A stretch of DNA of 58,726 nucleotides from Chitinispirillaceae bacterium (GTDB taxonomy: Bacteria > Fibrobacterota > Chitinivibrionia > Chitinivibrionales > Chitinispirillaceae): positions 1 through 58,726 of the forward strand of contig JAFGHA010000126.1 of the NCBI GenBank assembly GCA_016930275.1, written 5' to 3'. Below are positions 9,564 to 18,081 of the stretch, piece after piece (position 1 is the first letter of the stretch; each line of letters begins with the position of its first letter). Below the pieces are notes generated by a model, which saw only the letters and a program-made list of their open reading frames with translations, did no database searches and was not told the origin of the DNA. The position numbers were made by a program, and so were the translations under genes.

Positions 9564-10730
9564 TCAGAAACTATAGGTCGCACTCACTCTGCTGAAAAGA
9601 TATTTTTGAGGACCGCTACTTATAAGATTCGAGAAAGTATAGGGAAATATTTCGCTGGCAACGACATCAATACGCAACCGGTTTTCAATATTGATCCCGA
9701 ATCCGAGACCAACAAGATCATTTTCCGTCTCATCAAATGACGGATTCTCGACAAGCACTGTTTCATTCGATCCGGTATTGTTAACCATCAGACTTTTCTG
9801 CCCACCGACTCTGATAACAAACCAGTCCCAGAGTATGTTCCTTTCAATTCCGAAGCTCACCCGTCCACCGACATTCTGTATCGATTCACTTGAATTTGAA
9901 TCCATCTGCCCATAAAGGAATTCAAGTCCCGCCCAGAAAAATCCTTTATCGATATTAAGGTTCAATCCGAGGCCGGCTGCGACGTCCACTTTCAGGATGT
10001 TATCCCGCTCAATATTGAGGAAATCGATCCGTGCACGTGGTACAAAATCCCCATTTATTCCAGCTAAAGCCGAGAACAGTCTTATCTCGAAACGCCCAAA
10101 ATAATCCTGATCAGCTATAGTTTCATTTTCATCTATTGCCGTTATTGAACCTCCACCGAGCGAAATTTCAAGATCCATTGTTTTTGCAACAGGCCAGTTC
10201 AATCCTATATTTCCCTTGTATATTTTCGTTTCACTTCTTTCATTGTCCACTTCCTTGGTCTGCATTGCGAGATAAGTACCGGCACCGATCATGACACCGT
10301 TCTGGAGAACATATCCCAGCATCAAATCAAATTTTCCAAGAGGCTCTTCGAGCGTTGAGGTACTCGAACCAATGAAATCAGATGAATTTGAATTTACATA
10401 ATTAAGAGCTTCATCGTATCTGTTAAACATCGCCCCGAGTGATAGCATTGGATATTGCCCACCGGCTTCAGTTTCTTCATTTAAAGAATATGAAACAATT
10501 ACTCCAAAAAAAGGATCCATCAATTGAGGATTGGAATCATTGGGACTGTATTTTCCAAATGATCCGTATACCATATTAGGATAGATGTTCACATTTGCCG
10601 GATTTCTGAAAACACTAACCTCATCCATGAAAAATGCATCATGTTTACCCATCGAAATAACTCTTGCATCCGTGGCATAACTCCCCAAAAAACAACCCGC
10701 AGCCAGAATGAAAATTATTGTTTTTCTCAT
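9564..10730 (-). CDS. PorV-like outer-membrane beta-barrel protein
   Basis: Protein of 388 residues with a signal peptide (cleavage expected near residue 20, after SYA). The mature protein is made of amphipathic beta strands and ends in Tyr-Ser-Phe, as outer-membrane barrels do. The opening ARVISMGKHDAFFMDEVSVFRNPAN resembles the start of PorV/PorQ/FadL-like barrels (small hairpin then NPA motif). The start has a strong GGAGG. It lies 160 bases after the TonB-like gene, with a hairpin between, and is followed by a terminator, so it may be the last gene of the ExbB/ExbD/TPR operon. Function is unknown; an outer-membrane partner of that system is plausible. Confidence 0.8.
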   Translation of the reverse strand: MRKTIIFILAAGCFLGSYATDARVISMGKHDAFFMDEVSVFRNPANVNIYPNMVYGSFGKYSPNDSNPQLMDPFFGVIVSYSLNEETEAGGQYPMLSLGAMFNRYDEALNYVNSNSSDFIGSSTSTLEEPLGKFDLMLGYVLQNGVMIGAGTYLAMQTKEVDNERSETKIYKGNIGLNWPVAKTMDLEISLGGGSITAIDENETIADQDYFGRFEIRLFSALAGINGDFVPRARIDFLNIERDNILKVDVAAGLGLNLNIDKGFFWAGLEFLYGQMDSNSSESIQNVGGRVSFGIERNILWDWFVIRVGGQKSLMVNNTGSNETVLVENPSFDETENDLVGLGFGINIENRLRIDVVASEIFPYTFSNLISSGPQKYLFSRVSATYSF

Positions 10731-10790
10731 TGCGGACCCTCCGTGTTAAAAAGGCGGTAATTGTTTCAATAAAGTCTTAAATGATAGAGA

Positions 10791-10811
10791 GATGTGCCCT
10801 TTCGGACACAT
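10791..10811 (-). other. GAAA-tetraloop hairpin between TonB-like and barrel genes
   Basis: Read on the minus strand, GATGTGTCC-GAAA-GGGCACATC forms a 9-bp stem (one G-U) capped by a GNRA tetraloop. There is no U run after it, so it is more likely an mRNA-stability or processing element, or a weak terminator between the TonB-like gene and the barrel gene. Confidence 0.45.
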
Positions 10812-10890
10812 CCCCTACATCTAACTTATTGTAAATTAATAGTATCTTACCATTCACAGAAATGGAATGCAAGTATTTTTTTGAAGATTA

Positions 10891-12201
10891 TTATTGCGAG
10901 AATACAAAAGGATATACCACCTCTGTTACATCGCCGGGCTTATCGATTTTCTCAAATACCCAGTGACGTATCTTTCCAACCACCGTGGTTTCAAGTTCGG
11001 AATCTCCCATTGTCGATTCGACTACCTGACAGAAAATCACCTTGCCGAATTCATCAATGGCAAACTTAACCGTGATTTTTCCTTTTAACCCGGGCTTTTC
11101 ACGGAGCCGTTTGTTGTAGGCATAACGAAGTGCCGCAAGGTTCTGCATAACAACCCGCATGATGCTTGCCTTACTACGACCACCCGTCAAAGCTCCGCCT
11201 TTGGTAAACTGAGGTGCTGAGATCTTGAGTGAACCTCTCTTTTTAAGGTTCAACCCGCCACCTCCGTCACCACCCATTAGTCCGCCGATAAGATCATCAA
11301 TGCCACCTGAACCGCTTCCGCCGAATCCGCTTCCGTATCCGGCACCATAACCGATTCCTGCAACACCTTTTCGACCTACGCCACCGCTTCCGCCGGCTTT
11401 TAATCCACCAACACCCTGCAGAATAGCATCGATATCAGTGGCGAAACCGCCTTTACCGAAAATATCTGCAGAAGCAACGGACTTTCCTTTAATCTGTCCG
11501 GAAATAATACCGAGAACGCCTTTCTGGGTAACACGTGCACGAGGATCTCCTCCGCCACCCGTCATACCGCCGGCGCCTTTATTTTTATTCGGCTTGAGTT
11601 TTTTCTTATCGTTGAGCTTTTCTTCGTCCTCTTTCTTTTTCTCATCTTCCTTCTGCTTCTGCAGCGTCGCGGGCAGCTCATCCTTGACAAGTTTAGCCAC
11701 TCGTTCTTCAGGAATTTTTTCGAAAAAGTCAGTAGCCACTGCAACGATCTCCCGGGTACTCAAATACATCCCGGTAACTATAGCCAGAATAAGACAAACG
11801 ACTTCGATATATTTAAGACGATTGTCCCCTTCGAACTTGAAAATATCCCCACGTTCACGAACACGTTGTGAATATTCCTCATCCGTCAGTACACGCCCGT
11901 CTATATCTTCTTCGTCATCGACATCTCCGGCAGATTGTGCTCTGGATTGAACGGGTGCGGCTGCGATAGGTGCGACGCCTCCAAGTGACACGAGTTCAAT
12001 TTCTGCACCTACCGCTTCAAACTGGCTTTTCAATCGCATTGCCTCAGCCTGATCGGCTTCTTTTCGGATGCATACCGGTTTTTGAGTAATAACTCCATAT
12101 ACTACCTCTGGAGTACTACCCGACCACCGTGCGATCTCCTCTGCGATTTTTGAAGCCCTTTGAGGATCGGTGCATTTTCGGATTAATACTTTATATTTCA
12201 C
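10891..12201 (-). CDS. TonB/AgmX-like energy-transducing protein with L7/L12-like N-domain
   Basis: Protein of 436 residues starting at GTG 2 bases after the ExbD gene. Residues 3-72 read like the C-terminal domain of ribosomal protein L7/L12 (KYKVLIRKCTDP...IAEEIA, then EADQAEAMRLKSQFEAVGAEIEL). An acidic linker follows, then one membrane helix at about 131-148, a Lys/Glu-rich coiled stretch (165-206), a Gly-rich segment (208-330) and a C-terminal TonB/AgmX-type domain (345-430: LRYAYNKRLREKPGLKGKI, VKFAIDEFGKV, VVGKIRHWVFEKI). The topology is N-in, with a periplasmic arm that could reach the outer membrane. By position and build it is the TonB/TolA equivalent of this ExbB-ExbD motor; GltJ/AgmX of Myxococcus is the closest analogue in layout. 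Confidence 0.85.
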   Translation of the reverse strand: MKYKVLIRKCTDPQRASKIAEEIARWSGSTPEVVYGVITQKPVCIRKEADQAEAMRLKSQFEAVGAEIELVSLGGVAPIAAAPVQSRAQSAGDVDDEEDIDGRVLTDEEYSQRVRERGDIFKFEGDNRLKYIEVVCLILAIVTGMYLSTREIVAVATDFFEKIPEERVAKLVKDELPATLQKQKEDEKKKEDEEKLNDKKKLKPNKNKGAGGMTGGGGDPRARVTQKGVLGIISGQIKGKSVASADIFGKGGFATDIDAILQGVGGLKAGGSGGVGRKGVAGIGYGAGYGSGFGGSGSGGIDDLIGGLMGGDGGGGLNLKKRGSLKISAPQFTKGGALTGGRSKASIMRVVMQNLAALRYAYNKRLREKPGLKGKITVKFAIDEFGKVIFCQVVESTMGDSELETTVVGKIRHWVFEKIDKPGDVTEVVYPFVFSQ

Positions 12202-12203
12202 AG

Positions 12204-12707
12204 TTACTGTTCCCTTTCCATGACTGCAAAATTCATCGTATTATATCCCACTTTACCACAGGTATTCATAACTTTGAAAAGAACATCAAAATCCATGTTC
12301 TTGTCTACCTGTATCACGATCTTTCCCTGCACGGCGTTGAGAGCTCCTAAACGAACCATCTCTTCTTCCTGAGCAAGACAGGAACGTAATTTTTCTTCAA
12401 CTTTCCCGATAACCGGATCAGGATCGTCGAAGGGGATTTTTCTGACGTCTTCAGTCGGAACCAATGGTAAGTTATCCACCAGAACCATCTCGTTTGTCAC
12501 TGCCAGCTGTAGATTAACCTCAGCTGGTTTTTTCTTCGAATCAGAATTCGGAAGAACGAGGTTATCGGCATTGGTCATGATACTTCCCTCGGCCGAAAAA
12601 CTCTTGAGCAGGAAAACGAGGATAATGGTGAACATGTCCATCATGGAAGTAATCTGCAAAGGGATGTCTTTTTTTGGCTTTTGAAATCGACCTCTTGCTA
12701 CAGCCAT
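12204..12707 (-). CDS. ExbD/TolR family protein with conserved motor Asp
   Basis: Protein of 167 residues: short basic cytoplasmic tail, one membrane helix (about 18-38) and a periplasmic domain. The helix reads PLQITSMMDMFTIILVFLLK, with Asp24 at the position of the proton-conducting Asp of ExbD/TolR. The periplasmic part ends with the usual QGKIVIQVDKNMDFDVLFKVMNTCGKVGY unit. GAGGAG precedes the start. It is 1 base from the upstream, larger ExbD gene and 2 bases from the TonB-like gene, a tight operon. It should pair with the other ExbD inside an ExbB pentamer. Confidence 0.92.
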   Translation of the reverse strand: MAVARGRFQKPKKDIPLQITSMMDMFTIILVFLLKSFSAEGSIMTNADNLVLPNSDSKKKPAEVNLQLAVTNEMVLVDNLPLVPTEDVRKIPFDDPDPVIGKVEEKLRSCLAQEEEMVRLGALNAVQGKIVIQVDKNMDFDVLFKVMNTCGKVGYNTMNFAVMEREQ

Positions 12708-12708
12708 A

Positions 12709-13500
12709 TCAACTCCTCAACTTTGCAATTGAAATATTGGGATATTCAGCCTCTCTGGCTTTATCCATAATCTGAACGATTTTATCATAAATGACATAAT
12801 TCTCTGCAGCAATGATGATATCCTCACCATCCTCCGCATCACGATAGCGTTCCTTGATTTTCATCAGACGATTCTGCAGTTCGTCGTAAGCACTTAATTC
12901 CTTGAGGCTGAATTCCGCCGGATTGCTGACGATAATCATCCTTCGGGGATTTGTTAGTGCAAACACCGTGTCGCCGGGATTGACCGACTCCAATGGCTGA
13001 CCTTCCGCATTCGACAGCATTTCATTGTATTTCGTATAAAGCCTTTTCAACACATTGCGGTTTTCATCACAAGCGTAAAGGTTAATGTCAAACCTTTCGT
13101 ATATGGTCATTTCACGACCTGTTTTCGGATGTTTTACCGCTTCACCTGGTTTATACTCAACAGTGAACTCTGTCTGATCATCCTTTGCAATATACTTATG
13201 ATATTCGCGATAATAGATACTCGGCATAAACCCGCCTTTTGCACCCAGCGTTACCACAGAATCAGTAATGATTGCCGTCAGAAGTAACTTGTTGCTTTTA
13301 TCTTCAGTCGGAGCCGACTTCACCGTAGTTTTGGTCTGCGACCCGCGCTGTTCAGGCAGTTTTATATCTATAATCGCAACCTTCGCGAATTCAGCCGACA
13401 ACAGAAGCATGGGAATGAGCACCACCATGAGATTCATGAATGGCTTCAAGTCCATTTCCTGTGTGACCTGGCTAGATTTTCTCACTTTTTTGTTTGCCAT
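12709..13500 (-). CDS. ExbD/TolR-like protein lacking the motor Asp
   Basis: Protein of 263 residues, longer than normal ExbD (about 140). The membrane helix is MDLKPFMNLMVVLIPMLLLSA; at the place of the essential Asp it has Asn23 (codon AAT). The periplasmic region is about twice the normal size, with an insert around 60-200 before a standard C-terminal ExbD unit (GEDIIIAAENYVIYDKIVQIMDKAREAEYPNISIA). It lies between ExbB and the Asp-containing ExbD. The tight spacing and paired paralogues suggest a heterodimer in which only one subunit carries the proton. This Asn is seen directly; its effect is inferred. Confidence 0.88.
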   Translation of the reverse strand: MANKKVRKSSQVTQEMDLKPFMNLMVVLIPMLLLSAEFAKVAIIDIKLPEQRGSQTKTTVKSAPTEDKSNKLLLTAIITDSVVTLGAKGGFMPSIYYREYHKYIAKDDQTEFTVEYKPGEAVKHPKTGREMTIYERFDINLYACDENRNVLKRLYTKYNEMLSNAEGQPLESVNPGDTVFALTNPRRMIIVSNPAEFSLKELSAYDELQNRLMKIKERYRDAEDGEDIIIAAENYVIYDKIVQIMDKAREAEYPNISIAKLRS

Positions 13501-13531
13501 AGTTTATATACCTTTCGTATTGGGCAAACGA

Positions 13532-14170
13532 TTATTCTTCGACCAGATTGATGAGCTTCGCTGTTTTTTCGTCCATCTCTTCAACAACCTTGTCGGCTCT
13601 TCCGGCAATAATTCCATGAATAAGAAGTGTGCCGATAGCCCAGATAAGACCGAAAAGAGTGGTCGACATAGCAACCGAAATACCGGTCGCAAGAGCCTGT
13701 CCACGCTGTGCCGCAGGTACGTTTGCAATAGCGTCGAAAGCAATCATCAGACCGTAAATAGTTCCGAGCAGTCCGAGAAGTGTAGCAAGGTTTGCAAGTG
13801 TCGGCAGAAAAGTAATGTTACGGGTAATCTTCGGAGTTTCCGTAAGAAACACCTCATCAACCTGCTTCTGCACCATTTTGGAACCCTTACCGCGAGTCGT
13901 AAGAACCGCAGTTACACCTTTCGCAAGCGGAGTGCTCATCGAAGACGCATACTTTATAGCTTTTTCATAGTCACCGGATTTGAGATACTTCGAAATTCCA
14001 GCCATGAACGTCGCGCTGTTGGTACCACACTTGAAAAACAGATACCATACTCTCTCGATGATCATGCCGACACACCCGAATCCAACCAGAAGAATTCCCC
14101 ACATAGCCCAGCTACCAGGTGAGACGAAACCATCGACGATAAATTTGAACAGCATTGCGAACTGACCCAT
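13532..14170 (-). CDS. MotA/TolQ/ExbB proton channel family protein
   Basis: Inner-membrane protein of 212 residues with three membrane helices (about 20-40, 120-145, 165-190), the ExbB/TolQ arrangement. The second helix carries the family signature LPTLANLATLLGLLGTIYGLMIAF and the third GISVAMSTTLFGLIWAIGTL; the conserved Thr residues of the ion path are present. The Shine-Dalgarno AAAGGAG is well placed. It forms the pentameric channel for the two ExbD proteins encoded next. It could equally be called TolQ; sequence alone does not decide between the two names. Confidence 0.93.
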   Translation of the reverse strand: MGQFAMLFKFIVDGFVSPGSWAMWGILLVGFGCVGMIIERVWYLFFKCGTNSATFMAGISKYLKSGDYEKAIKYASSMSTPLAKGVTAVLTTRGKGSKMVQKQVDEVFLTETPKITRNITFLPTLANLATLLGLLGTIYGLMIAFDAIANVPAAQRGQALATGISVAMSTTLFGLIWAIGTLLIHGIIAGRADKVVEEMDEKTAKLINLVEE

Positions 14171-14288
14171 TCTAAACTCCTTTCAAGAGATTAAACGCAT
14201 GAATATTTGAAAACGTTACAAGTTTATTCAGATGAAAAAAGATACTCCTTTCTCGCGGTTTCCATATTCATTGGCATATATAATATAA

Positions 14289-17200
14289 TCACATTTTTTC
14301 TTTAAGCTCTTTAATCTTTTCTTCTTCCATCACAATGTTACGCTGGGCTTCCATCTCGATTCTATTGAGCTGTTTGATTTTCTCCGCCACACTGATCTGC
14401 ATGCTCATAATATTCTGAATCCGCTTCATACTTCTGGTGAATTCCACATCGCCCTGAGATCCCGCAGTGCTTCCCGCAGGCGTACCATCAGGAGTAACGG
14501 CAGCTCCGGTAGTTGCTTCTGTGGGTACCCATTCAGAAACCGTAACACCCAACGCTTCTGAATTGGGATTTATTTCAGATATTCTGGCTTTCATCTTGTC
14601 GATCCACTCATTTTGTCCCAGTTTCAACTGGGCTGCGGCCTGAACACCCTCTTCATATTTTGGCAGTGCTGCATCCTGTGACTGTAGCCGCTTTTCTTCA
14701 AGAAGTTCTTTGTAAGCCTGAACTTCCTCAGGTGAAAAACCACGGGGAATCGGAGCACTTGAAAACTCAATTCCAACCTGTTCCATTATGTGCCCTCGCA
14801 GATACATCATTTCAGCAAAACGGTCCATTGACTTTGTTACGAATTCTCCTTTGATATTCTGATTATGAGCCCAGTCAATATTTTTATAGAAATACTCCTG
14901 CGCTTTTTCATAGTATTTATCAAGACTTGAGAGAACGCGTATTTTACCAGCTATTTTCTGTGTCGCATCACCAAAGAGAGTCTGATTGTTGACTGCATCA
15001 GCCATATCGACAAATCCCATGCCGATCATGTAGGTTGCCCGTACCGTCCACTCAGCAACACCGAGCTCAATCGCCTTCGCATAGTATTTTGCCGGTTCTT
15101 CAAGCGCTTTTGTTTTTTTCTTGATAAGCTCTTTCATATCTTTTTCACGTTTGGTAACCAGCTTGATTGTTTCGAAATCCTTGTAGCTGCATTCACCAAG
15201 CATGAAATAAGCTTTAGCAATACTGCTTACATCAATATCAGCTTCCTTCTTGAACTTTTCGTAAATTGACGTTGCATCAAGGTAGTTCTTTTTTGCAGCG
15301 GCGATTTTTCCAAGATTGTAATACGCATCACCAGCTTTCGTAAGCGCCTGAACCTGCTTGTAGCGGTCAGCGGCAAACTTACTGGCATATTCAGAAAACA
15401 CTTCCGCCATTCGGTCGTTCTGTTCCATTTTCTCATAACAGAGACCGATTGAAAAGAATGCCTCAGCAGCATACTCCGATTCAGGAAAACGTTTTGCAAG
15501 AATGTCGTAGACATTGATTGCATTCGGATACAATTTTCCTTTTTCAAAAATAAGTCCGGCATTGTAAAGTGCCTGAGGTGTTTTGGGATCAGTTTGATAG
15601 CGATCATAAATCATTTCGAACATCTTACCGGCCATATCAAACTGTTCAAGTTTCTGATAACATTCCGATGCGGAGGAAAGACTGGGTATCGCGAATTCCG
15701 CTTTGGTAATGACATTCGCCGCCGTTTGATATACCTGCGCCGCCATATCCCATTTTTCGATCTTTTTATAATCTTCGGCAGCGCGCATGAAGGCTTTCTC
15801 ACGCAATTTCGATTTGGGAAATTTACTAGCCAGTTCCTGAAACACCGAAGCAGCCACCTCGTACTTCTGAGCTTCCTCATAACAAACGGCCGCTTCAAAC
15901 CAGCCACGGTCTGCCACTTTACTGTTAGGATACTCGTTGTAAATCATTTTATAGGCATCGGCCGCGCCGGTCATATCTCCGCTTTTCTTGACAGCGTCCG
16001 CTTTTTTGAACATCGATCCCGCAGCCAGATCCAACACCTCCGCATATTCCGGAGTTCCCTGCTGCTGCTTGGTAAGTAACTGCCGGTAGATTCCCATTGC
16101 CATATCGAACTGTCCGGCACTGGTGTGGCTATTCGCCAGCATACGAAGCGCCTTGTCGGCTATCTTCGCGGAAGGATAAAGATCTATAACCTGTTTGAAT
16201 GATTGGGCGGCTTTATCATATGCTTTTGCTGAATAATGAATATTACCCGCAAGGTACAGAACCTCCGCTGAATTGGAACTTTTTGGGAATCGTTGCTGAA
16301 ACTGTGATGTATACTCAAGCAACTTTTGGGTTTCAGGTAATGCATATGCCTTTTCATCATTGAGTCCTTCAGACGCCATTTTCTTTTTCCGGCAATTATC
16401 AAGAGCGACAATGACATTGTATCCCGCATCTTCCTGAGAAATCACTACCGGTCCCTTATCCGCTCCCTTTTTCTGTTTTTCAACTTCCTCCTGATCGGTA
16501 CCGAGCGTATCAATATCAGCCTTGTAATCAGGATAGGTCGTCAAATCTGCCATCGCTACGAAATTGAAGTGTTTTGCCGACTCCTCACAGTTACCCAATG
16601 CTCCATAAATTTCGGCGACATTATAATTGAATTCATAGACGCGCCACTTATCATCCGGAAATTTGGTGAAATACTCCGTATAGCGTTTAAGTGCTTTCTG
16701 ATAGAGATCCTTGCTTTTCTTCTTCTGCGCAAGAGCATGGTAATAAATCGCGATATTTCCAAGAGCTCTTCGGATTTCAGCCTGGGACTGTTCGATGACG
16801 TCTTTCTGGCCACTGTTTTTCTCGTACCATTTACTCCCCGGACCGTAATCATCAACCAGCCGTACCCGCTCTTCATTAGCTTTCTCATGTTCCTTTTTTA
16901 CTACATAACAATCGATAAGATCCTGTCGGGCAACCGGAGCATCTTTATAATAAGGAAACTTTTTAAGGGCCGTAGTCAGCGCTTTGATTGCTTCGTCAAA
17001 CTGTCCATGAGTTCTGTTCTTGATACCGATGGTATACATTACATAGGGTTCATAAGGTTTGGAACCGACCTTCTTGAAAAATTTGATCGCTTCCTGCCCG
17101 CCGTTTCCCATATCCGAAAATGAAATCGCCATGAATTCAAGTGCCATGTCACGGAATTCACGTTTCGGATATAGACCGGCATCGCACTTTTCCACATAGG

Positions 17201-17972
17201 TATGAAAAAGGTTGATGGCCTTGTCAAACTCACTCATATTGTAATACATTTCCGCTTTACGGTAATGCACCATCTCCCATGTCTGAACATCGACTTCCGA
17301 CTCATTGATTTTTTCCAGATGCTTTATCGCGCATGAATTGTCGTGATCAAGATAACAGAGATCCGACAGACGGAAATGTGCTCCCGACGCCCGGGGGCTT
17401 TTCGAATATTTTTCCACAACCACAGTAAAAGCGTCTCTGGTTTTATCAAGATCACCCATGAGCAGGTAGATAGTACCCATCTGATAATACGCCTCGCTCA
17501 ACTTCGGGAAGTTCGGATACTCACTGGAGAGACGCTCATACATGCCGAGAGCCTGCGAATAATCGGGTACCGGGTTAAGTGGCTCAGGCCCCCGTGGATT
17601 ACGTTCGTAACTTTCTATATCCCGTTCATACTGCTCACGGGCCTTGATATAGTCATCACGTCCTTTATCATAATAAAGGCCACCGAGGGTGTAAATGACA
17701 TCGGCACAACGTTCGGATTTTTTTACCGTACAGTTTGAAAGAAGTTTTTCGTAACGTTCAATAATCTGATCAAGACTTTTTCCCTCCGGCTTGTTCTGGT
17801 TGGTTTTTTTTGCGGCATCGGTACGTAATTTCTGCTTTTTCTTTTCAAGCTCCTTAATTTTTTCCATCAGCTCCTGACGCCGGTCTCCGGCAAAAACCGA
17901 TCCGGGTGATACGATATACATCGTCGAAAGCATGATCGCTGCTGCAAGCAAAATCCTGATACATTTATACAT
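14289..17972 (-). CDS. large secreted TPR scaffold protein
   Basis: Protein of 1227 residues with a signal peptide (about 1-28, cleavage after VFA). A short coiled coil (DRRQELMEKIKELEKKKQKL) follows, then more than a dozen TPR units through about residue 1000, many of the CpoB/YbgF/BamD type (for example YYQMGTIYLLMGDLDKTRDAF, AEVLYLAGNIHYSAKAYDKAAQSF, AEAFFSIGLCYEKMEQNDRMAEVF). The C-terminus is a Thr/Gly-rich linker and a second coiled coil (1175-1227). It is a periplasmic protein of the same operon as the barrel-TPR fusion and the ExbB/ExbD genes. CpoB of the Tol system and TPR proteins of gliding machines are analogues. A scaffold role is inferred. Confidence 0.85.
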   Translation of the reverse strand: MYKCIRILLAAAIMLSTMYIVSPGSVFAGDRRQELMEKIKELEKKKQKLRTDAAKKTNQNKPEGKSLDQIIERYEKLLSNCTVKKSERCADVIYTLGGLYYDKGRDDYIKAREQYERDIESYERNPRGPEPLNPVPDYSQALGMYERLSSEYPNFPKLSEAYYQMGTIYLLMGDLDKTRDAFTVVVEKYSKSPRASGAHFRLSDLCYLDHDNSCAIKHLEKINESEVDVQTWEMVHYRKAEMYYNMSEFDKAINLFHTYVEKCDAGLYPKREFRDMALEFMAISFSDMGNGGQEAIKFFKKVGSKPYEPYVMYTIGIKNRTHGQFDEAIKALTTALKKFPYYKDAPVARQDLIDCYVVKKEHEKANEERVRLVDDYGPGSKWYEKNSGQKDVIEQSQAEIRRALGNIAIYYHALAQKKKSKDLYQKALKRYTEYFTKFPDDKWRVYEFNYNVAEIYGALGNCEESAKHFNFVAMADLTTYPDYKADIDTLGTDQEEVEKQKKGADKGPVVISQEDAGYNVIVALDNCRKKKMASEGLNDEKAYALPETQKLLEYTSQFQQRFPKSSNSAEVLYLAGNIHYSAKAYDKAAQSFKQVIDLYPSAKIADKALRMLANSHTSAGQFDMAMGIYRQLLTKQQQGTPEYAEVLDLAAGSMFKKADAVKKSGDMTGAADAYKMIYNEYPNSKVADRGWFEAAVCYEEAQKYEVAASVFQELASKFPKSKLREKAFMRAAEDYKKIEKWDMAAQVYQTAANVITKAEFAIPSLSSASECYQKLEQFDMAGKMFEMIYDRYQTDPKTPQALYNAGLIFEKGKLYPNAINVYDILAKRFPESEYAAEAFFSIGLCYEKMEQNDRMAEVFSEYASKFAADRYKQVQALTKAGDAYYNLGKIAAAKKNYLDATSIYEKFKKEADIDVSSIAKAYFMLGECSYKDFETIKLVTKREKDMKELIKKKTKALEEPAKYYAKAIELGVAEWTVRATYMIGMGFVDMADAVNNQTLFGDATQKIAGKIRVLSSLDKYYEKAQEYFYKNIDWAHNQNIKGEFVTKSMDRFAEMMYLRGHIMEQVGIEFSSAPIPRGFSPEEVQAYKELLEEKRLQSQDAALPKYEEGVQAAAQLKLGQNEWIDKMKARISEINPNSEALGVTVSEWVPTEATTGAAVTPDGTPAGSTAGSQGDVEFTRSMKRIQNIMSMQISVAEKIKQLNRIEMEAQRNIVMEEEKIKELKEKM

Positions 17973-18081
17973 GTTTCCACCACTCCTTTGATTATCGATA
18001 AAACAATCTTATATCGAAATTTACCTGTAGTGCATTACGTTGGTTTAACGCCATATACTTCGGTGTGACTACCCGAAGTTC

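Noticed and set aside
11438-11950. 170-codon plus-strand open frame rich in Ser and Phe
   Set aside because: It is the low-complexity mirror of the Gly- and Lys/Glu-rich part of the TonB-like protein.
13268-14122. 284-codon plus-strand open frame
   Set aside because: It is antisense to the ExbD and ExbB genes, both of which are clearly real; it is a by-product of their codon use.
16569-17123. 184-codon plus-strand open frame
   Set aside because: It lies within the large TPR gene on the other strand, with no Shine-Dalgarno or family resemblance.
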